The position numbers were made by a program, and so were the translations under genes. Below, piece by piece: positions 42,596 through 52,595 of a stretch of DNA of 64,000 bases. How positions within the stretch are numbered: the stretch's first letter is position 1; each line of letters opens with the position of its first letter. Source of the DNA: JBFGFX01 sp965232455 (GTDB lineage: Bacteria; Pseudomonadota; Gammaproteobacteria; Steroidobacterales; Woeseiaceae); contig OZ246981.1 in the NCBI GenBank assembly GCA_965232455.1, positions 4,030,001-4,094,000 of the forward strand. The letters run 5' to 3'. Below the pieces are notes generated by a model. The model was not told where the DNA came from and ran no database searches. It was given only the letters and a program-made list of their open reading frames with translations.

Positions 42596-43838
42596 TGACG
42601 GCGGTCCTTACGGGGTACTGCGTGAGCGTCGGCATGTCCTTGTCACCGCGCCCGGAGTTGCCGATCAGCACCCGCTTGCCGGGATTGTCTTTGCACCAGC
42701 GTCTCGCGGCGGCATAGGCGTGGGCGGTTTCAAGCGCGGTCAGGATACCTTCGGTTTCGCAGAGTTCCTCGAGCGCGTCAAGCGCCTCCCTGTCATCCGC
42801 GGTGACGTAGGTAACGCGACCCACGGACTGCAGCAACGCGTGTTCCGGGCCGACGCCCGAATAGTCGAGACCGGCGGATATCGAATGCGTCTCCTGAACC
42901 TGACCGTCGGCGTCCTGCAGGATGATCGAATAGGCCCCCTGCAGCACGCCCGGCGTTCCGGTGGCCAACGTCGCCGCGTTTTGTCCCAGGCCGCTTCCGG
43001 TGCCGCCCGCTTCCACACCGAACAGCGCGATCTCGCGATCGCCGATCAGCGGATAAAAAAGACCGATGGCGTTGGAGCCGCCGCCGACGCAGGCAAACGC
43101 GGCGTCCGGCAATCCCCCCGCTTTCTCCAGCATCTGCGCCCGCGCCTCGCGGCCGATCACGCACTGCAGCTCGCGCACCAGGTAAGGATAGGGGTGCGGT
43201 CCGACCGCCGAACCGATCAGGTAATACGACTCCTCCGGGTCCGAGACCCAGGCGCGTAAGGCCTCGTCGATCGCGGCGCGCAGGGTTTTGTCGCCCGACT
43301 CGACGGGAACGACCTCGGCGCCGAGCCTGAGCATGCGATCGACGTTCGGCGCCTGCCGTTCGATATCGACCGCACCCATGTACACCCGGCAGGGCAAGCC
43401 GACGCGCGCGCAGGCCGCCGCCGACGCGACACCGTGTTGGCCGGCGCCGGTCTCCGCGATGATCTGTTTCACACCGAGCCGTTTGGCGAGCAATGCCTGG
43501 CCGATCGCGTTGTTGATCTTGTGTGCGCCCGTGTGCGCGAGGTCCTCGCGCTTGAGCCAGACTTCGACGCCCCAACGTTCGCCCAAGCGGGGCGCGAGCG
43601 TCAGCGCCGTCGGCCGGCCGACCCACTCCGTGAGTTCGCGCGTGAACTCCCGCTGAAACCCGGGGTCCGGCAGATATTTTTTGGCGCCCGCTTCGAGACG
43701 CTCGAACGCCGGGACCAGGGTCTCGGGGATATAGCGCCCGCCAAACGGTCCGAAACGTCCGCGCGCATCCGGAAGCTCGCCTTTTATGGAAGCATCGAGC
43801 AGTTGCGCCGCTTCGTCCGCGTCGAGAATACCCGTCAT
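42582..43838 (-). CDS. trpB: Tryptophan synthase beta subunit
   Basis: PLP enzyme condensing indole and serine, 418 residues. Features: FGPFGGRYIPETLVPAFERL, the PLP-lysine in LKREDLAHTGAHKINNAIGQ, ETGAGQHGVASAAACA, CVGGGSNAIGLFYPL and the C-terminal GRGDKDMPTL. The ATG at 43838 with AAGGT upstream matches the family start; an upstream ATG would add 18 residues that overlap trpF. It is separated from trpF by 22 bases and overlaps trpA by 14. Confidence 0.97.
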   Translation of the reverse strand: MTGILDADEAAQLLDASIKGELPDARGRFGPFGGRYIPETLVPAFERLEAGAKKYLPDPGFQREFTRELTEWVGRPTALTLAPRLGERWGVEVWLKREDLAHTGAHKINNAIGQALLAKRLGVKQIIAETGAGQHGVASAAACARVGLPCRVYMGAVDIERQAPNVDRMLRLGAEVVPVESGDKTLRAAIDEALRAWVSDPEESYYLIGSAVGPHPYPYLVRELQCVIGREARAQMLEKAGGLPDAAFACVGGGSNAIGLFYPLIGDREIALFGVEAGGTGSGLGQNAATLATGTPGVLQGAYSIILQDADGQVQETHSISAGLDYSGVGPEHALLQSVGRVTYVTADDREALDALEELCETEGILTALETAHAYAAARRWCKDNPGKRVLIGNSGRGDKDMPTLTQYPVRTAVNAAA

Positions 43839-43860
43839 GTCATCGTTACCTTTTCGTTCG

Positions 43861-44457
43861 TCAATTACCCGCCGCCGCTTTCGCCGCCGCAACGTACGCC
43901 GCCATCCTGGTCGTGCTTTTCCTGCCCGGCGCGCACTCCAGCGAACTGGACGCGTCCACGCCGTAAGGACCGACCTCGCGGACCGCGTCCGCCACGTTGT
44001 GCGGTCCCAGTCCGCCGGCGAGTATCATCCGCGAATCCCGCGCCATCTGCCGCGCGCGCGTCCAGTCGACGGTCGCTCCCTGACCGCTTTTTTGCCCTTC
44101 GTAAACGTAAACGTCCTGCCGCGCATCCGGCCGGGCGACGCCGCCCTCGCGAAACACCGGCCAGCGCACGACGTCCTCGCCCACGTCCAGGCCGTCAAAA
44201 TCGCCGGCGTCCGCCTGCAGTACGTCGGGGCGAAACACACTCGCCACTTCCCGCCATTCGTCGGCCGTCGGGTGCAACATGACCGCAACCCGAAGCACGC
44301 CGGCCGGCACCTGCCGGCTGATCTCGGCGGCGCGCGTTACGCTGACGCGGCGCTTCGATTCCGCGAACACGAAACCGAGGGCGTCCGCCCCGGCGTCGAT
44401 CGCCGCGGACACGTCGTCGGGATCGGTGAGTCCGCAGATTTTGACCAAGACGCTCAC
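43861..44457 (-). CDS. trpF: Phosphoribosylanthranilate isomerase
   Basis: Converts phosphoribosyl-anthranilate to CdRP, 198 residues. Motifs: VKICGLTDPDDVSAAIDAGA with the catalytic Cys, ALGFVFAESKRRVS, LQADAGDFDGL (LQLHG in E. coli, here altered), ILAGGLGPHNVADAV with the Asp-free GGL phosphate loop, and GVDASSSLECAPGRKS. A stand-alone protein, not fused to TrpC. Its start overlaps the trpC stop (ATGA). Confidence 0.95.
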   Translation of the reverse strand: MSVLVKICGLTDPDDVSAAIDAGADALGFVFAESKRRVSVTRAAEISRQVPAGVLRVAVMLHPTADEWREVASVFRPDVLQADAGDFDGLDVGEDVVRWPVFREGGVARPDARQDVYVYEGQKSGQGATVDWTRARQMARDSRMILAGGLGPHNVADAVREVGPYGVDASSSLECAPGRKSTTRMAAYVAAAKAAAGN

Positions 44458-45272
44458 GCAGGCACGCTCCCGCGGCCGGCCGCCAGCATGTCGGCCACCA
44501 GCCGGCCCGGCGAGTCGCTGCGCATCAGCGCGCTCCCGATCAGGGCCATCGAGTATCCCTGGCCGGCAATCCGCGCCACGTCCTCGGGCGCTTTCAAGCC
44601 GCTTTCGGCGACCGCAACGGCGGCGTCCGGCAGCGCCGCGGCCAGCCGTTCGAGCCGCGTCGGATCGACTTCGAGCGTCCTCAGGTTCCGGCTGTTGACG
44701 CCGACCAGGAGCTTGCGCTCGGCCGCGGCGTCGGCGTGCACCGACTGCTCCAGCAGCCTCGTGCTTCGCGACAGATCGTCCTCGCCGAAGGATTCCAGCA
44801 GCACGAACAGCGAGTGTTCGCGCGCGCAGGCAAGCATGTCCGCCAGCCGCTTGTCGTCGAGGATCGCGGCGATCAGCAGAACTCCGCTGGCGCCGCTGGC
44901 CCGCGCCTCCAGCACCTGCTTGGTATCGACCAGGAAGTCCTTGCGCATGACGGGGACGTCGCGCCCGGCGAGCGCCGCGACCACCTGCTCCAGATGCGCA
45001 ATTTCGCCCGCGAACCGGAACGGTTCGGTCAGCACGGATATCGCGGCCGCGCCGCCGTCCGCGTAATCCACCGCGCGCGCGCCGCGGTCGGCCGACTCGC
45101 TGCCCAGGCGACCCTCCGCGGGCGAATGATCCTTGATCTCGGCGATGACGTCGAAGGCGCCGAGTTCGAGCGGAACAACCGGCCGGTCGAGCTGATCCGG
45201 ATGCCAGGTGGACGGCAGCATCGATGCCCGGTCGCCGCTCGACGTCGCCATTTTGTCGAGGAAGTCGCTCAT
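44454..45272 (-). CDS. trpC: Indole-3-glycerol phosphate synthase
   Basis: Ring-closing enzyme between CdRP and indole-3-glycerol phosphate, 272 residues. Motifs: FDVIAEIKDHSPAEGRL (the usual IAEIKxxSPSxG), AISVLTEPFRFAGEIAHLEQ, VMRKDFLVDTKQVLEARASG, LLVGVNSRNLRTLEVD, AVAESGLKAPEDVARIAGQG and LIGSALMRSDSPG. The Lys in SPSKG is replaced by Glu (SPAEG), an unusual substitution near the active-site loop. ATGA overlaps on both sides couple it to trpD and trpF. Confidence 0.95.
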   Translation of the reverse strand: MSDFLDKMATSSGDRASMLPSTWHPDQLDRPVVPLELGAFDVIAEIKDHSPAEGRLGSESADRGARAVDYADGGAAAISVLTEPFRFAGEIAHLEQVVAALAGRDVPVMRKDFLVDTKQVLEARASGASGVLLIAAILDDKRLADMLACAREHSLFVLLESFGEDDLSRSTRLLEQSVHADAAAERKLLVGVNSRNLRTLEVDPTRLERLAAALPDAAVAVAESGLKAPEDVARIAGQGYSMALIGSALMRSDSPGRLVADMLAAGRGSVPA

Positions 45273-46293
45273 CGGTTCTCGAAATGGGTCCTCAAACGGC
45301 GAAGGAATTCAGCCGCGGCGCCGCTGTCGATCGCGTCCGCGGCTTTTGCGACACCGTCTCTCGCGTTCTCGGCCTCGCCCATGACCTCCAGCACCAGTGA
45401 CGTCCCCATCAGCAGCGCATCGCGATGCGCACCCGTGTCGTCGCCGCTGAACACACGTTCGAGTTCGCGCGCGTTGTGCGCCGCGTCGCCGCCGGCGAGC
45501 GCGTCGGGCGCGCAGCGTCGCAGCCCGTATTCCTCGGGCGTGCGCCGCAACTCCGTGACCGAACCGGGCAGCACGTCGTAAAGCAGAAACTCACCGACGG
45601 GCGTCGCCTCGTCCCAGCCGGGTTCGCCGTGCACGACGAAGGCACGTTCGATCGGCATGCCCGCGAGCGTGTCGGCCATGAGCCGCGCCGCGGCGGGACT
45701 GAAGGCGCCGATCAGCTGGAACGGCGGCGCGGCCGGATTGGTCAGCGGACCCAGCAGATTAAAAACCGTTCGCACGCCAAGCGCCGAGCGGACCGGCATG
45801 ATCGCTTTCATGGCCGGATGAAACGCGGGCGCGAACAGAAACGTAAAATTCAGCGCGGCCAGCGCCGCAACGCTCGCCTGCTCGTCGAGCGGCAGCGGCA
45901 CGCCGAGACGTTCGAGCATGTCGGCGCTGCCGCTTTTACTCGAGATCGAGCGGTTGCCGTGTTTCACCACCCGCGCGCCGCAGGCCGCCGCGAGCAGGCC
46001 CGTGCCGGTGGACAGATTCAGACTGCCCGACCCGTCGCCGCCGGTACCCACGGTATCGACGGTCGGCGTGCCATCGGGGATGGCGGGTTTGACCGCAAGC
46101 TCACGCATCGCGGTTGCGAAACCGCGAATCTCGTCGGCCGACTCGCCCTTGGCGCGCAGCGCGGAAAGGAAAGCGCCGGCCAGCGCGGGGTCGAGTTCAG
46201 CCGCGGCCAGGGTCATCATCAGCCCGGACGCTTCAGCCTCGCTCAACGCACCGCCGTCCAGCAGGCGATCCAGAAGACCGGAATACTCGTTGC

Positions 46294-46297
<4 letters not shown>
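45269..46297 (-). CDS. trpD: Anthranilate phosphoribosyltransferase
   Basis: Transfers phosphoribose from PRPP to anthranilate, 342 residues. Family motifs: VDTVGTGGDGSGSLNLSTGT as PRPP loop, RVVKHGNRSISSKSGSADML, LFAPAFHPAMKAIMPVRSAL, RTVFNLLGPLTNPA and RAFVVHGEPGWDEATPVGEF. Not fused to TrpG. It overlaps trpG and trpC by 4 bases each. Confidence 0.96.
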
Positions 46298-46880
<583 letters not shown>

Positions 46881-46884
<4 letters not shown>

Positions 46885-48266
46885 AAGCCTTCTCCCGCCA
46901 GTTCCAGCGCGCCACGCAGGATCGCGCTCTTGGCCAGCACTTCGGCATACTCTTTTTTCGGAACGCTGTCGGCGACGATGCCCGCCCCCGCCTGGAAGCT
47001 GTATTCATCGCCGTTGAAGACCAGCGTGCGAATCGTGATTGCCTGGTCCATATCGCCGTTGATGTCGAAGTAACCGGCGGTGCCCGCGTACAGACCGCGC
47101 CCGGTCGGCTCCATTTCCTCGATAATCTCCATCGCCCGCACTTTTGGCGCGCCAACCAGCGTGCCGGCCGGGAAGCTCGCCGCGAACAGATCGAACGCGT
47201 CGTATTCCGGCGCGAGCTGGCCCTGGACACCGCTGACGATATGCATGACGTGACTGTAACGTTCGATCGACCGGTAAGGATCGACGTGCACGCTGCCGGC
47301 GGTCGCAACGCGGCCGAGATCGTTTCTTGCCAGGTCCACGAGCATCACGTGCTCGGCCGCCTCCTTCGGGTCCGCTAGCAGGCGTTTCTCGTTGTCGATG
47401 TCCTCGGCGGTCGTCGCGCCGCGTGGCAAGGTACCCGCAATCGGCCGCAGTGAGGCCGTCCGCCCATGCAGTTTGACCAGCGCCTCGGGCGAGGACCCGA
47501 CGACGCGCAGTTCGTCGAATTCGAGGAAAAACATATAGGGAGACGGGTTCAGCAACCGCATTGCCCGGTACACCTCGAACGGATCGACGTTCGTCTGGCC
47601 GCGAAACAGCACCGACAACACGATCTGATAAATGTCGCCGGCCGCGATGTATTCCTTGCAGGCCTCGACGCCCTTGCAGAACGCTTCCTCCGAAACGTTG
47701 GCGATCGGCGGCGTTGTCCTGATGGCGCCGTTGCGTTGTGGAATCGCGCCCCGAAGCCGCGCAATCACTTCTTTACGCAAACTCTCACGTTCCGCCTCCG
47801 GTCCGTCATGCAGAAGGGCGACGCGGCGGGTGAGATGATCGAAGACCAGGACGGACGTCGGCGCGGTAAACGCGGCGTCGGGAACACCCGGCTGCGGCGA
47901 CGTCGTGTGCGGCAAACGCTCGAACAGCCGCACGACGTCGTACCCCGATACCCCGACCAGGCCGCCGGAAAACGGCAGTCCTTCAACGGAGGGCACCGGC
48001 CGCGGCACCGCCGCCAGGGCCTTGCGTAAACCCGCCAGATACTCGTTCCGGTCGGCGGGTCTCGGTAAAACGTCGCCGCCGATCGAGAACCCCTCGGCGT
48101 CCAGACGCACGTCCAGCGAATCCCCGAAACCGAGAAAGGAATAACGCGCGAGCCGCTCACCCCGCTCGACGCTTTCGAGCAAAAAGCGCGGCTTCAGCTC
48201 GGTGAGCTTCAAATACGCCGAAACGGGTGTGTCGAGGTCGGCGGCAATGTCGAATGGCGGTTGCAC
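46881..48266 (-). CDS. trpE: Anthranilate synthase component I
   Basis: Chorismate-using enzyme and first step of tryptophan synthesis, 461 residues. Motifs: KPRFLLESVERGERLARYSF in the tryptophan feedback site (the LLES element), VLSVLFRGQTNVDPFEVYRA, RPIAGTLPRGATTAEDIDNE, LVDLARNDLGRVATAGSVHV and FPAGTLVGAPKVRAMEIIEE. I use the GTG at 48266 with AGGGGAC upstream, because an in-frame ATG at 48344 lies inside the attenuator hairpin and adds unrelated residues. It overlaps trpG by ATGA. Expression is controlled by the upstream attenuator and, as the LLES element suggests, the enzyme by tryptophan. Confidence 0.95.
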
Positions 48267-48326
48267 GTCTTGTCCCCTGGTCTTCGTAATGCCTGCGGTC
48301 CGCCTGGACGCAAATCGTCCGGGCAA

Positions 48327-48364
48327 TAAAAAACCCAGCTCCACTTGCCTGGCGGAGATGGGTT
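48327..48364 (-). terminator. trp attenuator terminator
   Basis: On the minus strand AACCCATCTCC (48364-48354) pairs with GGAGCTGGGTT (48342-48332) with one internal mismatch around an 11-base loop, followed by a run of T (48333-48327). It stands between the leader peptide and trpE, the position of an attenuator. Confidence 0.88.
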
Positions 48365-48391
48365 ATACGATTTCTTTCGCTCAGCTAAAGG

Positions 48392-48460
48392 TCAGCCAGC
48401 CACCCACTCCTTTCGGGGTAGCCACAGCCAGTTCCGGTTCTGCCGTTGCGTCGCGTTCAT
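48392..48460 (-). CDS. trpL: trp operon leader peptide
   Basis: Leader of 22 residues starting MNATQ, with three Trp codons at positions 11, 13 and 19 (WLWLPRKEW). When tryptophanyl-tRNA is scarce a ribosome would stall here and prevent the terminator at 48327-48364. The ATG lies 7 bases after the promoter -10 element, so the mRNA may start at the ATG itself. No Shine-Dalgarno sequence is visible, in agreement with a leaderless message. Confidence 0.85.
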   Translation of the reverse strand: MNATQRQNRNWLWLPRKEWVAG

Positions 48461-48467
48461 GGGCCCG

Positions 48468-48496
48468 AGTATCACCGGGTGCCCGGGCTACGTCAA
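48468..48496 (-). promoter_or_regulatory. trp operon promoter
   Basis: On the minus strand TTGACG (48496-48491) and GATACT (48473-48468) with a 17-base spacer: a good sigma-70 promoter (5 of 6 and 4 of 6 consensus bases). The -10 ends 7 bases before the trpL ATG, placing the start of transcription at or next to that A. Confidence 0.7.
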
Positions 48497-48554
48497 GGGC
48501 ACGCCCCGCCGGCATAACGTTGCTTGCGAAACCAGACTGCTTGGTTTCCTCGGG

Positions 48555-48578
48555 GTAGGAGCCCGTCCTGACGGCAAC
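48555..48578 (+). repeat. REP-like element, copy 2
   Basis: GTAGGAGCCCGTCCTGACGG followed by CAAC: same head and near-complete palindrome as the copy at 16989-17010, with one base lost at the end of the right arm. Confidence 0.6.
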
Positions 48579-48779
48579 TCGCCAGTCGTTACGACCGAGA
48601 CAAAGTGGCACCCGCGCCGAGTGCCGTGGGTGTCCTTTTCGCTGGAAAAGGGCAGTCATACCACAAGCTTCAATATTGAACCCGCCGGCTACGCGCGCAT
48701 CAACAGCGCCACTTCCCTTTTCCTGATGCGCTCAAACAACACCCACGACACCCGACGCTGAACAGGCTTCGTGGCTGCT

Positions 48780-48801
48780 GCCCGTCAGGACGGGCTCCCA
48801 C
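48780..48801 (-). repeat. REP-like element, copy 3
   Basis: On the minus strand GTGGGAGCCCGTCCTGACGG followed by GC; one change in the head relative to copy 1. It is inverted relative to copy 2, an arrangement typical of REP doublets (REPINs). Confidence 0.6.
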
Positions 48802-48829
48802 TTCGGCATCGCGCAGCCGGTCGGAACGA

Positions 48830-50665
48830 TCAGAGGTTGTAGAGGAACGGCAGCACCAGCGTGAAGCCCAACCACATGACAATGGACAGCGGAATGCCGA
48901 CGCGCAGGAAGTCCGAGAACTTGTAGCCGCCGGCGCTCAGGATCAGGAGGTTTGTCTGGTAGCCGAACGGTGTCGCGTAACTCATGTTGGCTCCGAAGAG
49001 AACCGCGAGTATGAACGGCTCGGGATCGACGTTGAGCTGCTGAGCGACGGCGATCGAGATCGGCGTGCCGATCACGGCCGCCGCGTTGTTCGACACGACA
49101 TTCGTAAGCACGGTCATAATAAGAATGAAGGCGCCCAGGATGACCGGTATCGGCATGCCTTCGGCGACCTGCACGAACGTCAGTGCGAGATAGTCGGCCA
49201 TGCCCGTCACCATCAGCGCTTTGCCGAGCGCGAGGCTGGTGACGATGATCATGATGACCTGCACGGACAGGGAACCCGCGGCGTCGCGCCAGGTCAGGCA
49301 ACCGAGCGCCAGCATCAGGCCGACGCCGACCAGAGCACTCACCGAAATCGGCATCAGGCCGAGCGCCGCGACGAGGACCACACCGGCCATGACGCCAAGC
49401 GCGCGATTGGCTTTGTGCGTATGCGGCAGGTCGGTCGTGCCGTCCAGGACCAGCATCGTGCCGCCGGATTTCAGGTTGTCGATGGCGTCGCGGCTTCCCT
49501 GCACCAGAAGAACGTCACCCGCGCGCAGGCGGATCGTGGTCAAGTCCCCCGTTACCTGCGAGCTGGGTGCGCGGGCCCGGTGGATCGCTAGTGGCATCAG
49601 CCCGTAACTGGCGCCGAATCGGACCGCGGCGAGGCTGCGCAAATGCAGCGGAGACCCGCGAGTGACCACGACTTCGGCGAGTTGCTGCCCTGCGGCGAGC
49701 AGCGGCGTGTCTTCGTCAACCGGATGCTCGTCGTCCGAAATGTTGTAAAGCGTCGAGCCCAGCAGCGTCTCGTAGTGTTTGAGGTTTTCCGGGGAGTCTT
49801 TGACAAACAGGCGATCACCGGGCTGCAGGATGACCGACGGCAGTTTCGCGAGAAACAGCGATTCGCTGCGCTGGATTTTGTCGACGCGCATTTCGCCGCT
49901 GGTCTTCGCCAACACCTCCGACAGGGTTTTCCCCGCGGCGAAACCGCCCTCGCGAACGGTCAGCTGACTGCTGAAAACGCGCGGCGTCGTATCCGACATC
50001 GGCGGCACCCGGTCCGGCAGCAGTCGCGGCGCAATGAGCCACAGAAAGGCGATGCCGATGCCGCCGACGATCAGTGCGGGCAGCATGAAGTCGAACATCG
50101 CGAAGTCCCTGACCCCGGTGTCGCGAGCGATACCGACCACCAGCAAGTTGGTCGAGGTGCCGATGGTGGTCGACATGCCGCCGATGATCGTGGCAAAACC
50201 CATCGGCAGCATTACCCCCGATACCGGAAACTTCACACGCAGCGACACGGCAACCAGTATCGGCATCAGCAAAACGACGATCGGCGTATTGTTCAGGAAC
50301 GCGCTGAGAATCGCGCTGGCGATGAGCGTAACGAGCAGCGCGAGCAGCGGGCGGGTCGACCAGGCGCGGCTGACGATCGTCGCCAGCGGCTGCAGCGCGC
50401 CGGTCGTCTCCAGGGCCTTGCCGACGATCATCAGCGCACAGATCGCAATCAGCGCCTCGTTGCCGAAACCGTCGAAAAACTCGACGGCGCGCATCGGACC
50501 GGTATCCGTCGCATAGGGAAAAAACTGGAACCCCGTGACCAATATGATGAGCACCGCGAGACTCGACGTCTCGAGAGGGATTCGGTCCCGGGTGAACAGG
50601 AACAGCGCCACCGCGGTCAGCAACAGGACGGCGACACCGTGTGCATCGGGCGTAATAGCTTGCAA
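48830..50665 (-). CDS. SLC13-family permease with RCK_C domains
   Basis: Membrane transporter of 611 residues of the DASS/ArsB (SLC13) group. There are two sets of spans, ~10-215 and ~420-610, each with the conserved N-P or N-T hairpins (SAFLNNTPIVVLLMPIL, TIGTSTNLLVVGI; VLTNVVSNNAAAVIGTPI, PFGYQTNLLI). Between them lie two cytosolic RCK/TrkA_C domains (~225-310, ~330-405; SVILQPGDRLFVKDSPEN and TIRLRAGDVLLVQGSRDAID). The TTG start at 50665 follows AGAGGAA; no ATG fits. The substrate is likely an anion such as sulfate or a dicarboxylate. No partner genes are near. Confidence 0.88.
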   Translation of the reverse strand: MQAITPDAHGVAVLLLTAVALFLFTRDRIPLETSSLAVLIILVTGFQFFPYATDTGPMRAVEFFDGFGNEALIAICALMIVGKALETTGALQPLATIVSRAWSTRPLLALLVTLIASAILSAFLNNTPIVVLLMPILVAVSLRVKFPVSGVMLPMGFATIIGGMSTTIGTSTNLLVVGIARDTGVRDFAMFDFMLPALIVGGIGIAFLWLIAPRLLPDRVPPMSDTTPRVFSSQLTVREGGFAAGKTLSEVLAKTSGEMRVDKIQRSESLFLAKLPSVILQPGDRLFVKDSPENLKHYETLLGSTLYNISDDEHPVDEDTPLLAAGQQLAEVVVTRGSPLHLRSLAAVRFGASYGLMPLAIHRARAPSSQVTGDLTTIRLRAGDVLLVQGSRDAIDNLKSGGTMLVLDGTTDLPHTHKANRALGVMAGVVLVAALGLMPISVSALVGVGLMLALGCLTWRDAAGSLSVQVIMIIVTSLALGKALMVTGMADYLALTFVQVAEGMPIPVILGAFILIMTVLTNVVSNNAAAVIGTPISIAVAQQLNVDPEPFILAVLFGANMSYATPFGYQTNLLILSAGGYKFSDFLRVGIPLSIVMWLGFTLVLPFLYNL

Positions 50666-50738
50666 GAGTTCCTCTCGTGATCAGGCTTCGCGCCACCCCG
50701 CGCCAGAGCGGCCTGCAAGCGACACACCGTATCGTAGT

Positions 50739-52070
50739 TCATACCCCGGCCGCAACGAATGATGCCGCGTTCCGACGTTCGACGAGCGCCTGCACGCGCT
50801 GATGGAAACTCTTGAAATCGCTGGACTTCCAATGCGCCAATGAAGGCGGGTCGGCAAAACCGAGCGCATCCGCGTGGGCCAGCAACGGCAGCAGCTCGGC
50901 GTAACCCGGGGACGCAACGCCGCTTCTCGGCAGCACGGAAGAGGGCGACATTGCCAACAGGTTTCGATGCCTTACCTGCTCGACGGCGACCGTTTCCCGC
51001 CACCGCGCCGGCCGGTCCCGGCGGTGCTCGCCATCGCCCCTGGCGTTGCCGGGCGGTTTGGCGGCCAGCGCCGGAAGCGCCCCGTTGAGGTCCGCCAATC
51101 GTCGCGACCGCCGCCAGAGGCCCTCGTGGATATCCGCAACCAGGCGGTCAAGCGTCTGCAGGCAGCACAGCTCGGCGGGATCCTCGTCGCGGCGCTCGAC
51201 GAGATCGCCGAGCCCGGTCAGGAAAACGGCCAGACGCCGATTCAACCGGGCGTCCCGCCGCTGACGATCGTCGAACCAGGTAAGACGATCGAGCAGGCGG
51301 TCCCCCAGATCGACACAGGCATCCAACGCGCGCCCGAGGCCGAGTTCGCAGATCTCGCCGTTCGCATCGGCGAATCGGCAGATGTCCAGATAAATCGGTA
51401 ACCAGGCCGAGGCCAGCGGCGCCGCAATACCCGTTTCGGGCAAAACCGCGGTCGAGCGTTCACTGCTCAGCAGCGGACAGCGGCTCTGCACGGCGGCTGG
51501 AAAGACCGGCCAGAACCGCGGACCGTTCGCCTCGGTCTGCCGCAGCAGCGGCCAGACGGCGTCGAGGTCGGCGCGGCCGTTGCTTTGCAGGCTCGAATCC
51601 GCCGGCAGCATGACGTAACGCGGACCGTATCCGAGCTCCGGCCGGATGTTGGCGCGAAACTCGGGCGGCGGTATTTCAGCGGCGGACAGGCACAGGCCGA
51701 GCAGCTTCCGGTCCACCGCCGACGTATCGAGAAACTCGCAGAACTTGGCCCGGAAATACGCCAGGCTGTCACCGGCGGCCTTGCCATCGGGATCGACGAT
51801 CGAAACGCTCGCGGGAATACCGGCCCGCAACGCGGCGTAGACCACCGAGAGCCCCCTGTCGAGCCCCTCGCCGGGACCGAACAAACCGCTGATGGCCACC
51901 CGCGCCGTGACGCCCGTCGCCGCGTACCGCGCGCCGAACCGCCGGACCCGCGCGTCCAAGCCGAGCGCCGCGAGCCTGCGCAGGACGTCATCCACGCCGC
52001 ATTCGCCCGGGTCCGGCAAACCGGCGGCGGCGGCCCGCGCGTTCTTTGCACCGTTGGTCAATCGCGGCAT
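50739..52070 (-). CDS. Conserved-looking hypothetical protein
   Basis: Unrecognised protein of 443 residues, expressed alone and divergent from the gene at 52217. The amino acid pattern and codon use look coding throughout. The N-terminal half (~55-110) suggests an alpha/beta segment (RVAISGLFGPGEGLDRGLSV, then AGIPASVSIVDPDGK). The C-terminal half (~215-330) is helical (WLPIYLDICRFADANGEICE, then ALDACVDLGDRLLDRLTWFD and AVFLTGLGDLVERRDEDPAE), which faintly recalls the C-terminal part of class II ribonucleotide reductases. I would not assign that function. No signal peptide, no membrane span, no cofactor motif. Confidence 0.7.
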   Translation of the reverse strand: MPRLTNGAKNARAAAAGLPDPGECGVDDVLRRLAALGLDARVRRFGARYAATGVTARVAISGLFGPGEGLDRGLSVVYAALRAGIPASVSIVDPDGKAAGDSLAYFRAKFCEFLDTSAVDRKLLGLCLSAAEIPPPEFRANIRPELGYGPRYVMLPADSSLQSNGRADLDAVWPLLRQTEANGPRFWPVFPAAVQSRCPLLSSERSTAVLPETGIAAPLASAWLPIYLDICRFADANGEICELGLGRALDACVDLGDRLLDRLTWFDDRQRRDARLNRRLAVFLTGLGDLVERRDEDPAELCCLQTLDRLVADIHEGLWRRSRRLADLNGALPALAAKPPGNARGDGEHRRDRPARWRETVAVEQVRHRNLLAMSPSSVLPRSGVASPGYAELLPLLAHADALGFADPPSLAHWKSSDFKSFHQRVQALVERRNAASFVAAGV

Positions 52071-52216
52071 GGCCGCCTCCGTCTGAGCCCTGCCGACATT
52101 GTTTGGGTAAGCGGCTGCGATTACCGGCCCACAAACTGGGCAGCCAATGCAGTTTTTGCTATTGTCGCGACGCCCTGTTTCCGGCAGCTCAGCCGATCAA
52201 CAACGAGTCGAAAACC

Positions 52217-52543
52217 ATGTCCTTCAAAACCCTGCTTGACAGCTGGAGCGGCAAGCGCGAACCCGAACGCAGCGCCGAGCGTTTTTCGATCCGGCTACCC
52301 GTCGACGACGCGGCGCGGGTCAGCGCGCTTGCCGAACTCTATCCAGGCAACACGCCGGAGACGCTGGTTACCGATCTGCTGAGCGCGGCGCTCGACGAAA
52401 TCGAAGCGGCCATGCCCTATGTGCCGGGTGACAAGGTGATCCGGGAAGACGAGTTCGGTGATCCGATATACGAAGACGTGGGCATGACGCCGCGTTTTCT
52501 GGAGCTGGTCAAAACCCACCGAAAAGGCCTCGACAGTTCCTAA
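52217..52543 (+). CDS. Small conserved protein of pseudomonad 'pili tip component' type
   Basis: Cytosolic protein of 108 residues: MSFKTLLDSWSGKREPERSA, then FSIRLPVDDAARVSALAELY, TLVTDLLSAALDEIEAAMPY and FGDPIYEDVGMTPRFLEL. From memory it matches small gammaproteobacterial proteins often labelled 'type 1 pili tip component', a name with no sequence basis here because there is no signal peptide. The middle looks like a ribbon-helix-helix or helical repressor-like segment. It precedes yajQ by 52 bases on the same strand. Confidence 0.75.
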   Translation: MSFKTLLDSWSGKREPERSAERFSIRLPVDDAARVSALAELYPGNTPETLVTDLLSAALDEIEAAMPYVPGDKVIREDEFGDPIYEDVGMTPRFLELVKTHRKGLDSS

Positions 52544-52595
52544 CGCCCGTTAGCGTCCGCTAGACTACACTTGTACATTGCCTGGAGACTATTCG

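Larger units (their letters stand above)
48497..48829. other. Intergenic region with two inverted REP elements
   Basis: Sequence of 333 bases between the SLC13 gene and the trp promoter. It contains the REP copies at 48555-48578 and 48780-48801 in opposite orientation with about 200 bases between them. No coding frame is convincing. Confidence 0.6.
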
